From Escallonia rubra (Eukaryota; Streptophyta; Magnoliopsida; Escalloniales; Escalloniaceae), in the NCBI GenBank assembly GCA_033065855.1, contig JAVXUO010003193.1:141633-205632 (forward strand): 64,000 nt of DNA. The letters are read 5' to 3'. The position numbers were made by a program, and so were the translations under genes. A model generated the notes under the pieces. It was not told the DNA's origin and searched no databases. It saw nothing but the letters and a program-made list of their open reading frames with translations. Shown one piece after another: positions 9,600 through 19,652 of this stretch (its first letter is position 1; every line of letters starts with the position of its first letter).

Positions 9600-11372
9600 A
9601 TGGCTTATGTTGGGGGTATGGAGGGTAGTTCTACCACTAGGCCTCCATTGTTTAATGGGACCAACTATAGTGTGTGGAAAGTTAAGATGAAAATCTACTT
9701 AGAATCTCAAGACTATGAGATGTGGGATATTGTTGAGAATGGCCCATTCGTTCCGATAAAAGTGGTTGACAAGGTTGAAGAACCTAAATCAAAATCGGAG
9801 TATAGTGATCATGATAAGAAGATGATTTGTATGAATGCTAGAGCAAAAAATTGTCTTGTATGTGCTTTAGACATTAATGAACTCAATAGAGTCATTATGT
9901 GTAATTCCGCTAAGAGTATTTGGGATACTCTTCAAGTCACTCATGAAGGGACTTCTCTTCTTAGAGATTCCAAGATGAATTTATTGTTTAGAGATTATGA
10001 GTTATTCCATATGCTTCCAAATGAATCTATTACGGATATGAATACTCGTTTTACTAACATTGTGAACCCTTTGAAGCAATTGGGTAAGGAATTCACTAAT
10101 GGTGATCTAGTGAGAAAAGTGATTAGGTCCTTACCAAGAGCTTGGGATGCAAAGATCACCGCCATCCAAGAATCAAAGAATCTCAACATCTTTCCTCTTG
10201 ATGAATTGATGTGCTCACTCATGACGTACGAAATGCAACTCAAGACTTTTGATCAAGAGGACGTCAAGAAGAAGCCTACATCAATTGCTCTTAAAGCTTC
10301 ATCTTCAAACCTTGAGTCAAGTGATGATGATGAAGAATTTAATGAAGAGGATATGGCATTGGTTGCAAAGAACTTCAAGAAGTTCTTAAGATTTAGAAGA
10401 AATGATGGGAGAAGGCAACAAAATGCTAGCAACGAAGATAGGCTTTGCTACAAATGCCACAAGCCGGGACACATGAAGATGGATTGTCCTATCTACAAAA
10501 AGGAGAAGAAGGAAAGAAGAGATGTATGGGAAAAAGCTAAAAGAAGACAATTCTCTAAGAAAGAGAACAAGGAGAAGGAAATAGCAATGAATGCCGAACA
10601 CACTTCAACATGGAGTGACTTTGATTCAAGTGATGAAGAGAATGATCAAGCAAATGTGTGCTTCATGGCAAATGATGAGGTAAGCTCTTCTTCCGGTAGT
10701 GATAGTGATAATGAAAGTTTTGAAGATGCTTATGATAGCTTATATGAGGAATCCAAGAAAATTTTCAAGAAAAATATTATTTTGTCTAAGAAATTTCTTG
10801 AAGCTAATAAGCAAATTGAGAAGTTGATAATGGAAAATGATAAGTTGCATGCCAAGAATGAATGCATGTCTAGCCATTTATATGTAGAGCATGTGAATAA
10901 CAATTTGGTTGATTTACTTGTTAACACTCCTAGCTCAAAACAAATCTCTTCCAAAACTTTGGCTTTAGAAAAACAAAATGAAGATTTACAAGTTGAGATT
11001 TGTGATTTAAGAAAATGTCTTGAAAAATTTGTTGATGGTCAAAATAATTTGGATGTCATGCTTGGACGCCAAAGAATTGGCCTAAACAAAGGCGGCCTTG
11101 GATTAGATCCCATGGCCATGCCTCCTAAAGTTTTGCAACAACAAGCTAGGTTGAATATTCTTACAAAACGACCAAAGAACTATTGCACACCTTTTACACA
11201 TTGTGGTTGGTGCAACAAGAAAGGGCATACGACTAATCATTGTCCTTGTAGAATTGTTTTTGTTAGAGGTAGAAAGAAAATGTGGATTGTGAAAGGTCAA
11301 GAATACAAATGCAAGACTAACACCCAAGGACCCAAGAAAATGTGGGTACCAAAAGTTAGACCTAAATTGTAA
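9600..11372 (+). CDS. Copia Gag protein with two zinc knuckles (590 aa)
   Basis: The only protein of the gag-only Copia element, and it would form the nucleocapsid/virus-like particle. Residues 14-30 (PPLFNGTNYSVWKVKM) match the short N-terminal motif of plant Copia Gag (DUF4219). Residues ~100-210 form the UBN2-type Gag domain (SIWDTLQVTHEG, LFRDYELFHM, VRKVIRSLP). A CX2CX4HX4C zinc knuckle spans C283, C286, H291 and C296, within CYKCHKPGHMKMDC. An acidic, serine-rich segment and a probable coiled coil (~385-430) follow. A second exact CX2CX4HX4C (C535, C538, H543, C548) sits in a basic C-terminus. The frame is uninterrupted. The first ATG (9600) is used, although M7 is also possible. It ends with TAA at about 11370, with no pol frame downstream. 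Confidence 0.92.
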   Translation: MAYVGGMEGSSTTRPPLFNGTNYSVWKVKMKIYLESQDYEMWDIVENGPFVPIKVVDKVEEPKSKSEYSDHDKKMICMNARAKNCLVCALDINELNRVIMCNSAKSIWDTLQVTHEGTSLLRDSKMNLLFRDYELFHMLPNESITDMNTRFTNIVNPLKQLGKEFTNGDLVRKVIRSLPRAWDAKITAIQESKNLNIFPLDELMCSLMTYEMQLKTFDQEDVKKKPTSIALKASSSNLESSDDDEEFNEEDMALVAKNFKKFLRFRRNDGRRQQNASNEDRLCYKCHKPGHMKMDCPIYKKEKKERRDVWEKAKRRQFSKKENKEKEIAMNAEHTSTWSDFDSSDEENDQANVCFMANDEVSSSSGSDSDNESFEDAYDSLYEESKKIFKKNIILSKKFLEANKQIEKLIMENDKLHAKNECMSSHLYVEHVNNNLVDLLVNTPSSKQISSKTLALEKQNEDLQVEICDLRKCLEKFVDGQNNLDVMLGRQRIGLNKGGLGLDPMAMPPKVLQQQARLNILTKRPKNYCTPFTHCGWCNKKGHTTNHCPCRIVFVRGRKKMWIVKGQEYKCKTNTQGPKKMWVPKVRPKL

Positions 11373-12420
11373 TTGTAGGTTGTTCAAGGTAAAGGCAAAT
11401 AGCAACAAGGAGAAGGCTCCAAGAAAATTTTGAGAAGGAGGAGCAAAAAGCTAAATCTTAAGGGGGAGTAAGCATTCCGAAATTGGACATGCTACTTCAA
11501 ATGAGGAGAGCCTCAAAGCTTGTCAAGAAAATGGACTTCAAGAATGATCACTCATGAGCTCAATTCCTTGGTAATTCACCAAGAGGGTAAAACTTAATGA
11601 TCTTCTCAACATTGTGCTATGTGCTAAACTTATATGTTATCAAGTATGCTTAAATTGTCAAATCTATAAATAGCTTGCTTGTTGACAATTAATGTGAACC
11701 TTGCCGATGAATGGTCCTCTTGCACTTATATTGAAAATATTGATCGTTGATGACCATTATTCCCTTTGTGAAAATTCCATGTTGAAATTATGTCATCTTA
11801 ATGCTTCACAATGCCATTCATACACACACCCCTTTTGGTAATGCCAAAAAGGGAATATGACTCGGTTAGACATTCAGTTGTGTTTGTTTGATATTGTTGG
11901 CATGCATTGATTGAGGGGGAGCATACATTATGATGGAATATGCATAAGATAACTTGATAGGGGGAGCTTACATGCTTGAATCATAGACTATCTTGTTACT
12001 CTTGAAATATGCATAAAGTAGAATGAGATTATTGAGCTACTTTGAATATCTTTCTTTGGATCATGAAGGAACTCTTGATGTCATCAGTATGAGTTCATGA
12101 GTTATATGCACTTCACGCCATTATCTTGCTTATAACTATCTCTTCACACATGCATACCCTTGTCTCTTTGTTGATGACAAAGGGGGAGAAATAATCTTGA
12201 TTCTATATGCTATGTGATTGTGTGTTTTGAGAGAACATTGGAGGAAGAGCATATCTTGTTTTAGCTAGGGAAGCTAGCTACAAGCTTAATTGCTATATGA
12301 GATAAATTGACATATCTTGAGTATACAAGCAATGATTGAGTGTTCTATGTGAGATTGTTGTGCTTAATTGACTATCATATGATACATCTTACCCTATATA
12401 GAATCAATGTTTGTCATCAT
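11373..12420 (+). other. Non-coding tail of the gag-only element with repeated GGGGGAG motifs
   Basis: No open frame worth calling. The stretch carries several polypurine-like AGGGGGAG boxes (about 11460, 11912, 11959 and 12180) before the true tract next to the 3' LTR. The phrase TTGATGACAAAGGGGGAG near 12171 is typical of the region after pol in SIRE/Maximus Copia elements. The pol region has therefore been lost between gag and this tail. Confidence 0.6.
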
Positions 12421-12435
12421 CAAAAAGGGGGAGAT
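12421..12435 (+). other. Polypurine tract
   Basis: CAAAAAGGGGGAGAT lies directly before the TG of the 3' LTR. It is the plus-strand primer site expected of an LTR retrotransposon. Confidence 0.9.
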
Positions 12436-13871
12436 TGTTAGCCCTATGGTTGGATAACCTAGGCTTACATCTTGTTTTGATGATAACTACACATTGATTA
12501 TATTCTAATGTGTGCTTTGAGTGTATTCTTAGTAGGTATATACATGCACACTCATGAAGACACATTTGAGAAGTTGGATAGATGGATTAAAGCCAAAGAA
12601 GCTTAAAGCTATAGTGGACATGCTATAGAAGCTTCATCAAGTCCAATGTCGAAGAGCAACAAAGAATGCATCGGCTAAGTTACTATCGATTATAATTGAT
12701 CTTTCATAGTATGTACCTAGTCTTGGTTTGATGCTTAGATTGATGACTATGACCTAAAAAGACCTTAGGACACCTTGTGCATTGCATGTGAGTTCATAAC
12801 CTTTCACACGAGTGTGGTTCTTGAAAATGAGTGCACTTTGGAGCTCACTCAGATTTTCTCAAAACTGTTTTTGGTGCTAATCTTTTCATATCTTGATAAA
12901 ACTTTTCATTAGCTTTCCAACGCAAAAAACGGCACCTCAATCCGAATTTTCTAGAGAAAGTTATGCCCAAAATAGGAAAGGGGGTTCCGTGAGGCAGCCG
13001 ATAGGCAGTAGGGTAATGCAGTCGACTGCATTCCAATGCAGTCGACTGCATTGGTCAAAATACTGTTCCAACGGCTATTTTCGAGGACAAAACTCCAACG
13101 GCTATCTTAGAGGGATTACAGTCGACTGCATTGGTTACAGTCGACTGCAATGGCAGTTTTGGTCATATTTTGCCTAACGGCTATATTTGATCTCTTCTCT
13201 ATATAAATGTTTTGGGACTTCATTATACATCATGGAAACCACATTCTAAGCCTTCATTCATTAGAGAAACATCAAGGCTCATAGATTAAACTTTTCTCTC
13301 TTCATCTTCATGATTTTACATCATTAAAGAGAGCATCTTTGTGAGCAATTCTTTGATTGAGAGTGAGCATCCTTCAAGTCATCAATTCTCTCATCTCTCT
13401 ATTGCACTAGAGCTTCATTTGTACTCATTTCCTTTCAAGAGGGTTTCTTTGTACACATTTGATCTTTGTAAAAGGATTGTGATCAAGGCTTGGGTTTGTC
13501 AAGTCTTGGGTGAGCTTTGTGGATTCAAGGCTTGTGCTTGGTGTGGGGATATCACCAAGTGTTGTAAGGGTTTTGATCTTGACCCGGAAGAAGATTGTTG
13601 CTAGTGGATTCTAGTGCTCTTGCAAGGGACTTCCTTGAAGAGGTGGATGTAGGCTTGAGGGTATATCAAGCCGAACCATTTAAATCTCCTTGTCAAGTAT
13701 CTCTAACTCAATCTCTTTACTTATTGCTCTTTAATTGTTTGAGATTGTTTAGTTAGCATCTTCATAGTATTACTTGGTTTGTTTGAGATTTATGATTGTG
13801 CTTAGTTTAAATTCCCCATTATATTTCAAAAACCCTATTCACCCCCCTCTAGGGTTATTTTATTGGTTTCA
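12436..13871 (+). repeat. 3' LTR of the gag-only Copia element
   Basis: 1,436 bp, TG...CA, near-identical to the 5' LTR apart from the first ~170 bp and a 15-bp insertion that gives it four CAGTCGACTG palindromes instead of three. MSA-consensus motifs recur exactly at 13067-13077, 13094-13104 and 13173-13183, followed by the same TATATAAAT. Confidence 0.93.
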
Positions 13872-16647
13872 GCATTGATTATATCACATAAATTATTGGT
13901 GATTTGGTGGAACATCTTAATTATCTGATTAATTTGCTTTGCTAATTTTTAATTGGCTAATTGGGAGTCTAATTCATAATCTGGTCCATAAATAGTTTAG
14001 AAATGTATTGGAATGTGGCGTTGAGCTTGAGCTTGTTTGGCTATTTAATTTTAGAATTGGGAGGTTGAAAATATACTATTTTGTTGGAATTTAATGTTGT
14101 GTTGAGATTGGGAGGTGGAATTTGAGCGGGAAGTTGATCTTGGAATGTGATTTGTGTTGTACTTGTAAAGAGTATTTAATGGTTGTTGTGAAACTTAATA
14201 ATATCTTTTGTATGCCTTTTTAGTGCATTCTGTTTTTTGTCTATTTCTTTACTAATAATTTTTTTATATAAATTCCATTTTTTTTTTGCACCCCCTGAAA
14301 AAAAAAATCATGATTTCTGCCATTGAGCATGGGTATGGGATTAATGGTGTAGCTCATGTTTTTGGATCTAAGGGGGCTACGGGTGAATGGATTACAATGG
14401 ATTTTGATATATAAATATAATTGTTTCCATGGATTGGTGTATAAGTGACAGGTTCGCGTGTGGATATGTGTATTTCGGGTGTGTGTGTGTTCATCGTTAA
14501 GAGTATATATATGTGAAATATATGTGGGTTAGATATGTGTTAGTTGTATGTTAGAATGTAATTAGGAGAGATGTAGATGTTTGGAAGAGGGGTGGAGAGT
14601 GTGTGTGTGTGTGTGAAGACTGTGTAGTGTGTGCGTATGAGTGTGTTTCGGTTAGAAGAGAAGAACGGAAAAATATGAGAGGTGTGATGTGTAAAAAATG
14701 TGAAATAGTGTGTGCCACGATTTGAATAGTAACTATTATTGTCGCTAAAAATGAAAAATTAATTTAAGAAGATTTAATCTAAATTTCTATAAATAGTTAT
14801 GGTCAAAATTGGACAAAGCTTAAAACGGTAACCCCAAATATTTTTATGAGACGTACGCTTTGAAATTTTCTAGAAATTTTTTATGTCCGCAAAGGGCTCT
14901 AATTTGGGGTACCGATTAAAGAAATTTATCGAATTATTTAGCATAGCAAACCAAGTTATTTTGGTCTAAAAATTTTAGAAAAATATTATTTTAATGATCG
15001 ATATCATATTCTAAAATTTTGTGCCATTTGAAGGCCGAGATGTATTTTTTGCAAAATGGCCTTTTAGCGCTTGATCTAGACACCGATTAGGAATTTTCGG
15101 GCAAAAATTTTCTAAAATACTTTTAAGCCAGAAATGATATCAGGATACTTAAAATAGCATTTTAAGATATTTTGGGATTTGTTCGGTGCCAGAAACCCCC
15201 AGGGGCATTTTGATAATTTATCACCCCGAAGGGGTATTTTGCTAATTTGACCTAAGAAAGGTATTTTGTGTAATTAACATACAATAGATTTATTTGGGTG
15301 ATTTTACTTACGGGAAGGCCGTTTGGGTGATTTAAGTCCGAGAGTGGCATTTTGGTAATGTTACTCCTAGGGGCATTTTAGTAATTTTATATACGCGGTG
15401 AGGGATGTTCATTTTGGGAGTATGTGTGAGTCCGTACTAAGTTATAATATTGTGTTGTATACTATGTTCTGATGATTTGATCATCTCGTTGAGGTTAAAG
15501 CCAAAGACTTCCGGTTAGAGTAATTTAACTGCGGATCCACGTAAGTTATTTTATCTGAACCCTGGGTAAGGACTTTTGTCCGAACCCTTATTTTGATAAC
15601 TCGTACTCTTTAGTACTCATTTGATCTTCTTATGGCTAATGCCAAACTCTTAATTGTGTGCTGATATCAACATATTATTGCCCAGAAAACCCCCATGTTG
15701 AACATGAATCGATTATTTGAAAATCTTGTGATGCTCGCCTATATTGCATGCTGAGCAATTTGATAATTGTTTGTATCCATTTTTTCAAATTGTTGTGCCT
15801 AAATCCTATAACTATTCGTAATCATTTTGCTGTTTATTTGTGATTTTCTTTTGTAATTCTGAATGATGACTTATTTCGATATATTTTGATTATTGAAATT
15901 CGATCTGATTTTGGTGAATACAGCTTATATTAATGCTCATTGATATTGTTGATTTTTCTGTGTTGACCTGGGTATCTGTTTTGTGGGGAGGCGATATAAA
16001 GCTGGTCTGAATTCTGCATGAAACGCAGGCTAGTACCAAAAAGGGACTAGTAAATTATATTCTGGTACATCATGCGTGTGTACATTCTGTTAGCGTACTG
16101 CAATGGCATTGCAATCGTCGAGGATCAACATTGATTTTCAATTTTATTTTCTTTGTATATTGCATTCTCTGAAATAATTTGTACTCGTGTTGAAATCTTT
16201 TTGAGAAATCTTTAGTGTATTTTGGAAGGAACTATCTCAGATGATCTCTGTACGCTTTGAAATCCTCTGGAAAAAAATATCATCGTATTTTGGAATGATG
16301 GCTTTGAAGATGATCTTTTATTGATTGTTTTGAAACCCATCATGATTGAATTTGTTTGTTTTGGTATTTATTTCTGATGAATTTTGATCCTATTTGGAAA
16401 TCATTGAGTTTTGACCGTTGGAATTATTCTGGAAATCTTCGTCAGTTGGATTTCTTGGAATCGTCTTGTAATTCTTTTGTTGGTCCTTGTATGACCATAC
16501 TGAGCTCTTCAAAGCTCACCCTTCGTTTGATTTCGTTCTGCAGGTTTTGAACAAGAGTAGATTGATCGGGAATGGGGTTCAGAGTTGAGTGACATTTTGA
16601 TGAGCCCATCACCACTGTATAGTAAGACCCATGTCGGGTCGGTACTA

Positions 16648-19600
16648 TTGACAATTACATCCTTTTAAGACTTCTGATGTTAAAAAACACTAATTACCGC
16701 AAGTATTAGCATGGTCTTAAGCCAAAAAGAAAAAATTTTAAAATTTGTTATGAAGGGCAAAAAAGATACCCAAAACAAATTTAATACCAAAAAAACTTTA
16801 ACCGCCCAAACAATATTAAATATCAAATTAAATCTCATAAAAACAATAGATGGCACAAGATTCAATCGCTATCTTTATTTAAACATCGTAGATGAACTTA
16901 AAAACAAGAAATTTTTAAATTACTTCATTTCTATATGAAATGATTATTCATCTCCAAAGATAACTAATTAATACGCATCTCAAGCGGACATCTGAAAAAC
17001 CCTTCTACAGGTGTTTGGTTAGAGATGAAAAAAAACATAAACAGCAAACAGAAAACTACTATCAGCTCCCCCAATGTTATTCTACGTAAACTTTATGTCC
17101 CGAATAAATTCGTCATTTGCCTTGTATTGTGATAGCTCTATCAGGTGCAGGTACAGTTGCAATTTTTGTCATGGATGTAGTAATGACCGGTATATTTTGA
17201 TTCAGCTCAATCGACTTAACAAGTGGCATGTGTCCGTTTCATTCCTTATAAGTGTCATGTGTCAAATTCATTCCTTAAAGGAGACATTTACATCACAGGC
17301 CCCTATGGCTTAAAATTCATGGTTGCACCCCTCAATCCACTCAACATTTCCAACCACCCCACCACATTTTGCATCATCTTTCGCTAGAATATGCCCCACT
17401 CCACCGGAAAATACACGTCCTCCATTTGCGGTCGGCTCTTTTAGTTTTGTCGCAAGCAACAATGGAGAAATGGGGCCAGAGGCGATGATGGGCGACGGCG
17501 TGGCGATGCAAATCTGACAAGTGGGCGGTGGCTAAGGTGTGAACGTTGGTTGTGTTGACCATGATTTATATATATGGGTCCCAATGTGTGTGTCCGTGTA
17601 AGCGCGCAAAATTCACATGAGTTTGTGTGAGTACGCAATATGCTATTGTGGTGGTGCAACAATGGTGGCCGTGTGGGCTATTGCGAGGAGGATGTGAGGG
17701 TGGTTGGCTACGGTGGCGATGGTGGGGTTAGGTAAAGGTGATGGTAGTAGGTTAACTAGTGAAGGACGTGATAGTGGTGGGCCGTGGTGGTCGTGGGCTG
17801 CGGCCGTTTTATGAAGGTGAGTGGTCGTGGTGGCAGTGGTGCGCTGCGGTGGTAATGTGTGGCGGTGAAGATGGACGGGTCAAAATAATCTGACGCACAA
17901 AATAGAGACACATGGCAACTTTTACTACTTGTGCAAGTTTTTCCCAATGGAAATGGAAAAGTGGCGATACTTTCAAGAGCAAAATGAAGACTTTGAACAC
18001 TTGCAAATTGCCATTAATCATCACAAGAGAACTCACGGTCTGATTTTCTTCATCTTCGCTGCTCTCTTTATCAGAACAACTTTCTTCATCTTCACCACTG
18101 CACCAAGGCTCACCCACTCTCTGGATCCCAACAACAAGATCTTTAGCAAAGTAAAGCACAAATTATATACGCACATCAAGTGCTAAAGCTGGTTACGACT
18201 TACATTCTAACCTGTGATTCTCATATAACTGTGGTAATTAACAAAATAATGGAGTGTGTGGAGTAAGGAGACACAATCTGGTGAACAGACTGCAACTAAA
18301 TCAACTCAATTTTCTCTAATATAAGATATAGAGTTCCCTATATCAGTGAATTATAACAAAATTTCGGAAATACAATACTAACGGTATTTTGAAATTTTTT
18401 ACAATAAGCATGAACATTTGGAACACGATTTCCGATTTTACTTGGAGCTCCCTACAAAGAAGCAGATTTAATACACACCACAAAAACTTTTGAATATGCG
18501 ACCTAAGACCAAATGTCCAAGCAGGCTAAATTTTGAAGATTCACATCTCATTCTATCTCAGCAATGCCATAAAGTTGCTTCATGATGATATAATGTCATG
18601 ATGTTGCAAGCAAAGATCATGTTCTGTTATATCGTACAAGCGCACAGCAGAAGTCAAACTCAATTCAGCCAAAGTATTAGCGCATTTATTTAGCACTTTG
18701 CATGAGCCAACTCAAATTATTTCAGTCTAATTCTGCCATGTATTCCATGCCATGTGTTTTATCACAACAAGTTTACAACAAACAAAGCCCTAAAAAGAGG
18801 ACTAGTAACAACTTATACAAGCAGGGTATAGTAAAACAAAACAAATGAGTTACGAAAAGCTGCCATCCTTCCACTACATCTCTTCACAAATGCCTAATTA
18901 TATGAAACTCTAGTAATCTTCAACCCCTTCCTAAGGTGTAACCGCAGCACCCACCTGCACCCCCAGAACAAAAAAAATAAACCAATAAAGAAGGAAGAGA
19001 AGCCCTCCAAGGAACCCTAATCTGCTGACTGCCTCCATTACAAATCAAAAGAAGAAAAAGAGGGTCTCCTATTCTATTTCCTATCGAGAAAGAAACCTCC
19101 TGGCCTGCAAGGATTGCAGAAACTAGACATACCATTTTCAAGAAATAAATGTTATACTTTCAAATGCACATGCAACCAACAACTTTCTCATTAATAAGCA
19201 GCAAGATCTCACCTCCTGCAGTTCGAAATCTAGAAAAGATGAACCTTTTCTATATCGTTAACATAAAGAATTATTTTATACATTTTCATATTCAGTGGGC
19301 AGAGGAGAGCTTCTCTCTCTGGTTCCAGAGAGAGAAACTCTCCTTAGGATTTTCTTGCTGCTTTCTTAGCCCCTCAGCCACCTCTCCACCAACCCATCCT
19401 CCTCTGATCCACTCCCCCTCCTTCTCCCGCTGCCTCATACACCTTAGCCTCGAGTAATCCTCCTAGTTTTGTACATCACAATTATTTAGAGTGTTTCGTG
19501 TCAGCTTTACGACGTCTAGTAGGTTTTTGGGTTGCCAATGGCCCGAGACGAACTCCAATGCCTCTCATCTCAAAGTTGGTGGGCTTTCATGGAGGAATCC

Positions 19601-19652
19601 TAAATTTGTCGCAGTGCAAAGTGCGCAGTTGACCGTCATCCTCAAGCCTTGT
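16648..19652 (+). repeat. Segmental duplication copy A (truncated copy of the BUD23 3' region)
   Basis: From TTGACAATTACATCC (16648) to about GACCGTCATCCTCAAGCC (19652) this matches 34909-39534 in the same orientation, about 18.3 kb away. Copy A lacks two internal pieces present in copy B: about 36217-36770 (exon 9 and flanks) and about 36866-37985 (exons 6 and 7 and flanks). Both junctions lie at short matches of 2-4 bases, as expected of deletion by end joining. What remains is BUD23 downstream sequence, part of exon 8 and part of intron 5. Direction of copying is inferred: B contains the intact gene, so A is the derived copy. The left edge abuts Gypsy-type LTR-like sequence and the right edge abuts AT-rich sequence of the CACTA-like element. 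Confidence 0.9.
18001..18093 (-). pseudogene. BUD23 exon 8 fragment (pseudogene)
   Basis: On the minus strand, the acidic stretch [20 protein letters not shown] precedes a preserved GTGAGT splice donor (donor GT at 18036-18035). In the intact gene the matching residues read [19 protein letters not shown] before the same donor, so this copy carries an extra codon and several substitutions. The upstream half of the exon, the catalytic exons 1-7 and exon 9 are absent, and the fragment is joined directly to intron 5 sequence. It cannot make a methyltransferase. Confidence 0.88.

Larger units (their letters stand above)
8120..13871 (+). mobile_element. Complete non-autonomous gag-only Copia retrotransposon
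   Basis: A 5,752-bp LTR element bounded by TG...CA and a perfect 5-bp target duplication GCATT (8115-8119 and 13872-13876). It consists of a 5' LTR (8120-9540), a primer-binding site complementary to initiator tRNA-Met, one 590-codon gag frame, about 1 kb of non-coding sequence, a polypurine tract and a 3' LTR (12436-13871). Protease, integrase, reverse transcriptase and RNase H are absent, so it must borrow them from an autonomous relative. The layout is that of a TR-GAG type element. The long LTRs, the large gag and the TTGATGACAAAGGGGGAG phrase before the 3' LTR suggest the SIRE/Maximus lineage. High LTR identity over most of its length points to recent insertion. Confidence 0.93.
7349..14325. 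mobile_element. hAT-like element split by a younger Copia insertion
   Basis: An 8-bp target duplication AGCATGGG lies at 7341-7348 and 14326-14333. The ends are CAAAGGCAGA and TCTGCCATTG, so the terminal inverted repeats match at 9 of 10 positions (CAAAGGCAGA against CAATGGCAGA). Near each end is GCACCCCCTGA followed by an A-run (about 7399 and 14289). Removing the 5,752-bp Copia element and one 5-bp duplication leaves about 1.2 kb. The left part (7430-7920) is GC-richer, with small overlapping frames of 85 and 114 codons that I do not recognise, and no transposase domain is visible. It is therefore a non-autonomous or heavily deleted hAT-type element. Confidence 0.7.
6818..16647 (+). mobile_element. 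Gypsy-type LTR-like sequence hosting the hAT/Copia nest
   Basis: The outer sequence is 6818-7348 plus 14334-16647; the interval between is a later hAT insertion. Features typical of long plant Gypsy LTRs are present: a start resembling TGTTTAATATCCCGAAC with CTTCGGAAG, a long purine-rich stretch (6990-7170), repeated phrases of the type GGnATTTTGnTAATTT (15190-15390), GTTGAGGTTAAAGCC at about 15490, and a 3' part with TCTGCAGGTTTTGAAC near 16541. The solo LTR at 60.5-62.9 kb has the same order of parts but little direct identity by eye. Neither end could be confirmed with a target duplication, so the limits are approximate. No gag or pol coding is seen. Confidence 0.4.

Noticed and set aside
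16711..16938. 75-codon frame also open in copy B (about 35009-35233)
   Set aside because: The shared open frame is explained by the duplication. Lys/Asn-rich translation of AT-rich DNA with no domain.
17809..18159. 116-codon minus-strand frame with an acidic segment
   Set aside because: Chance joining of BUD23 exon 8 and intron 5 sequence in the deleted duplicate, not a separate gene.
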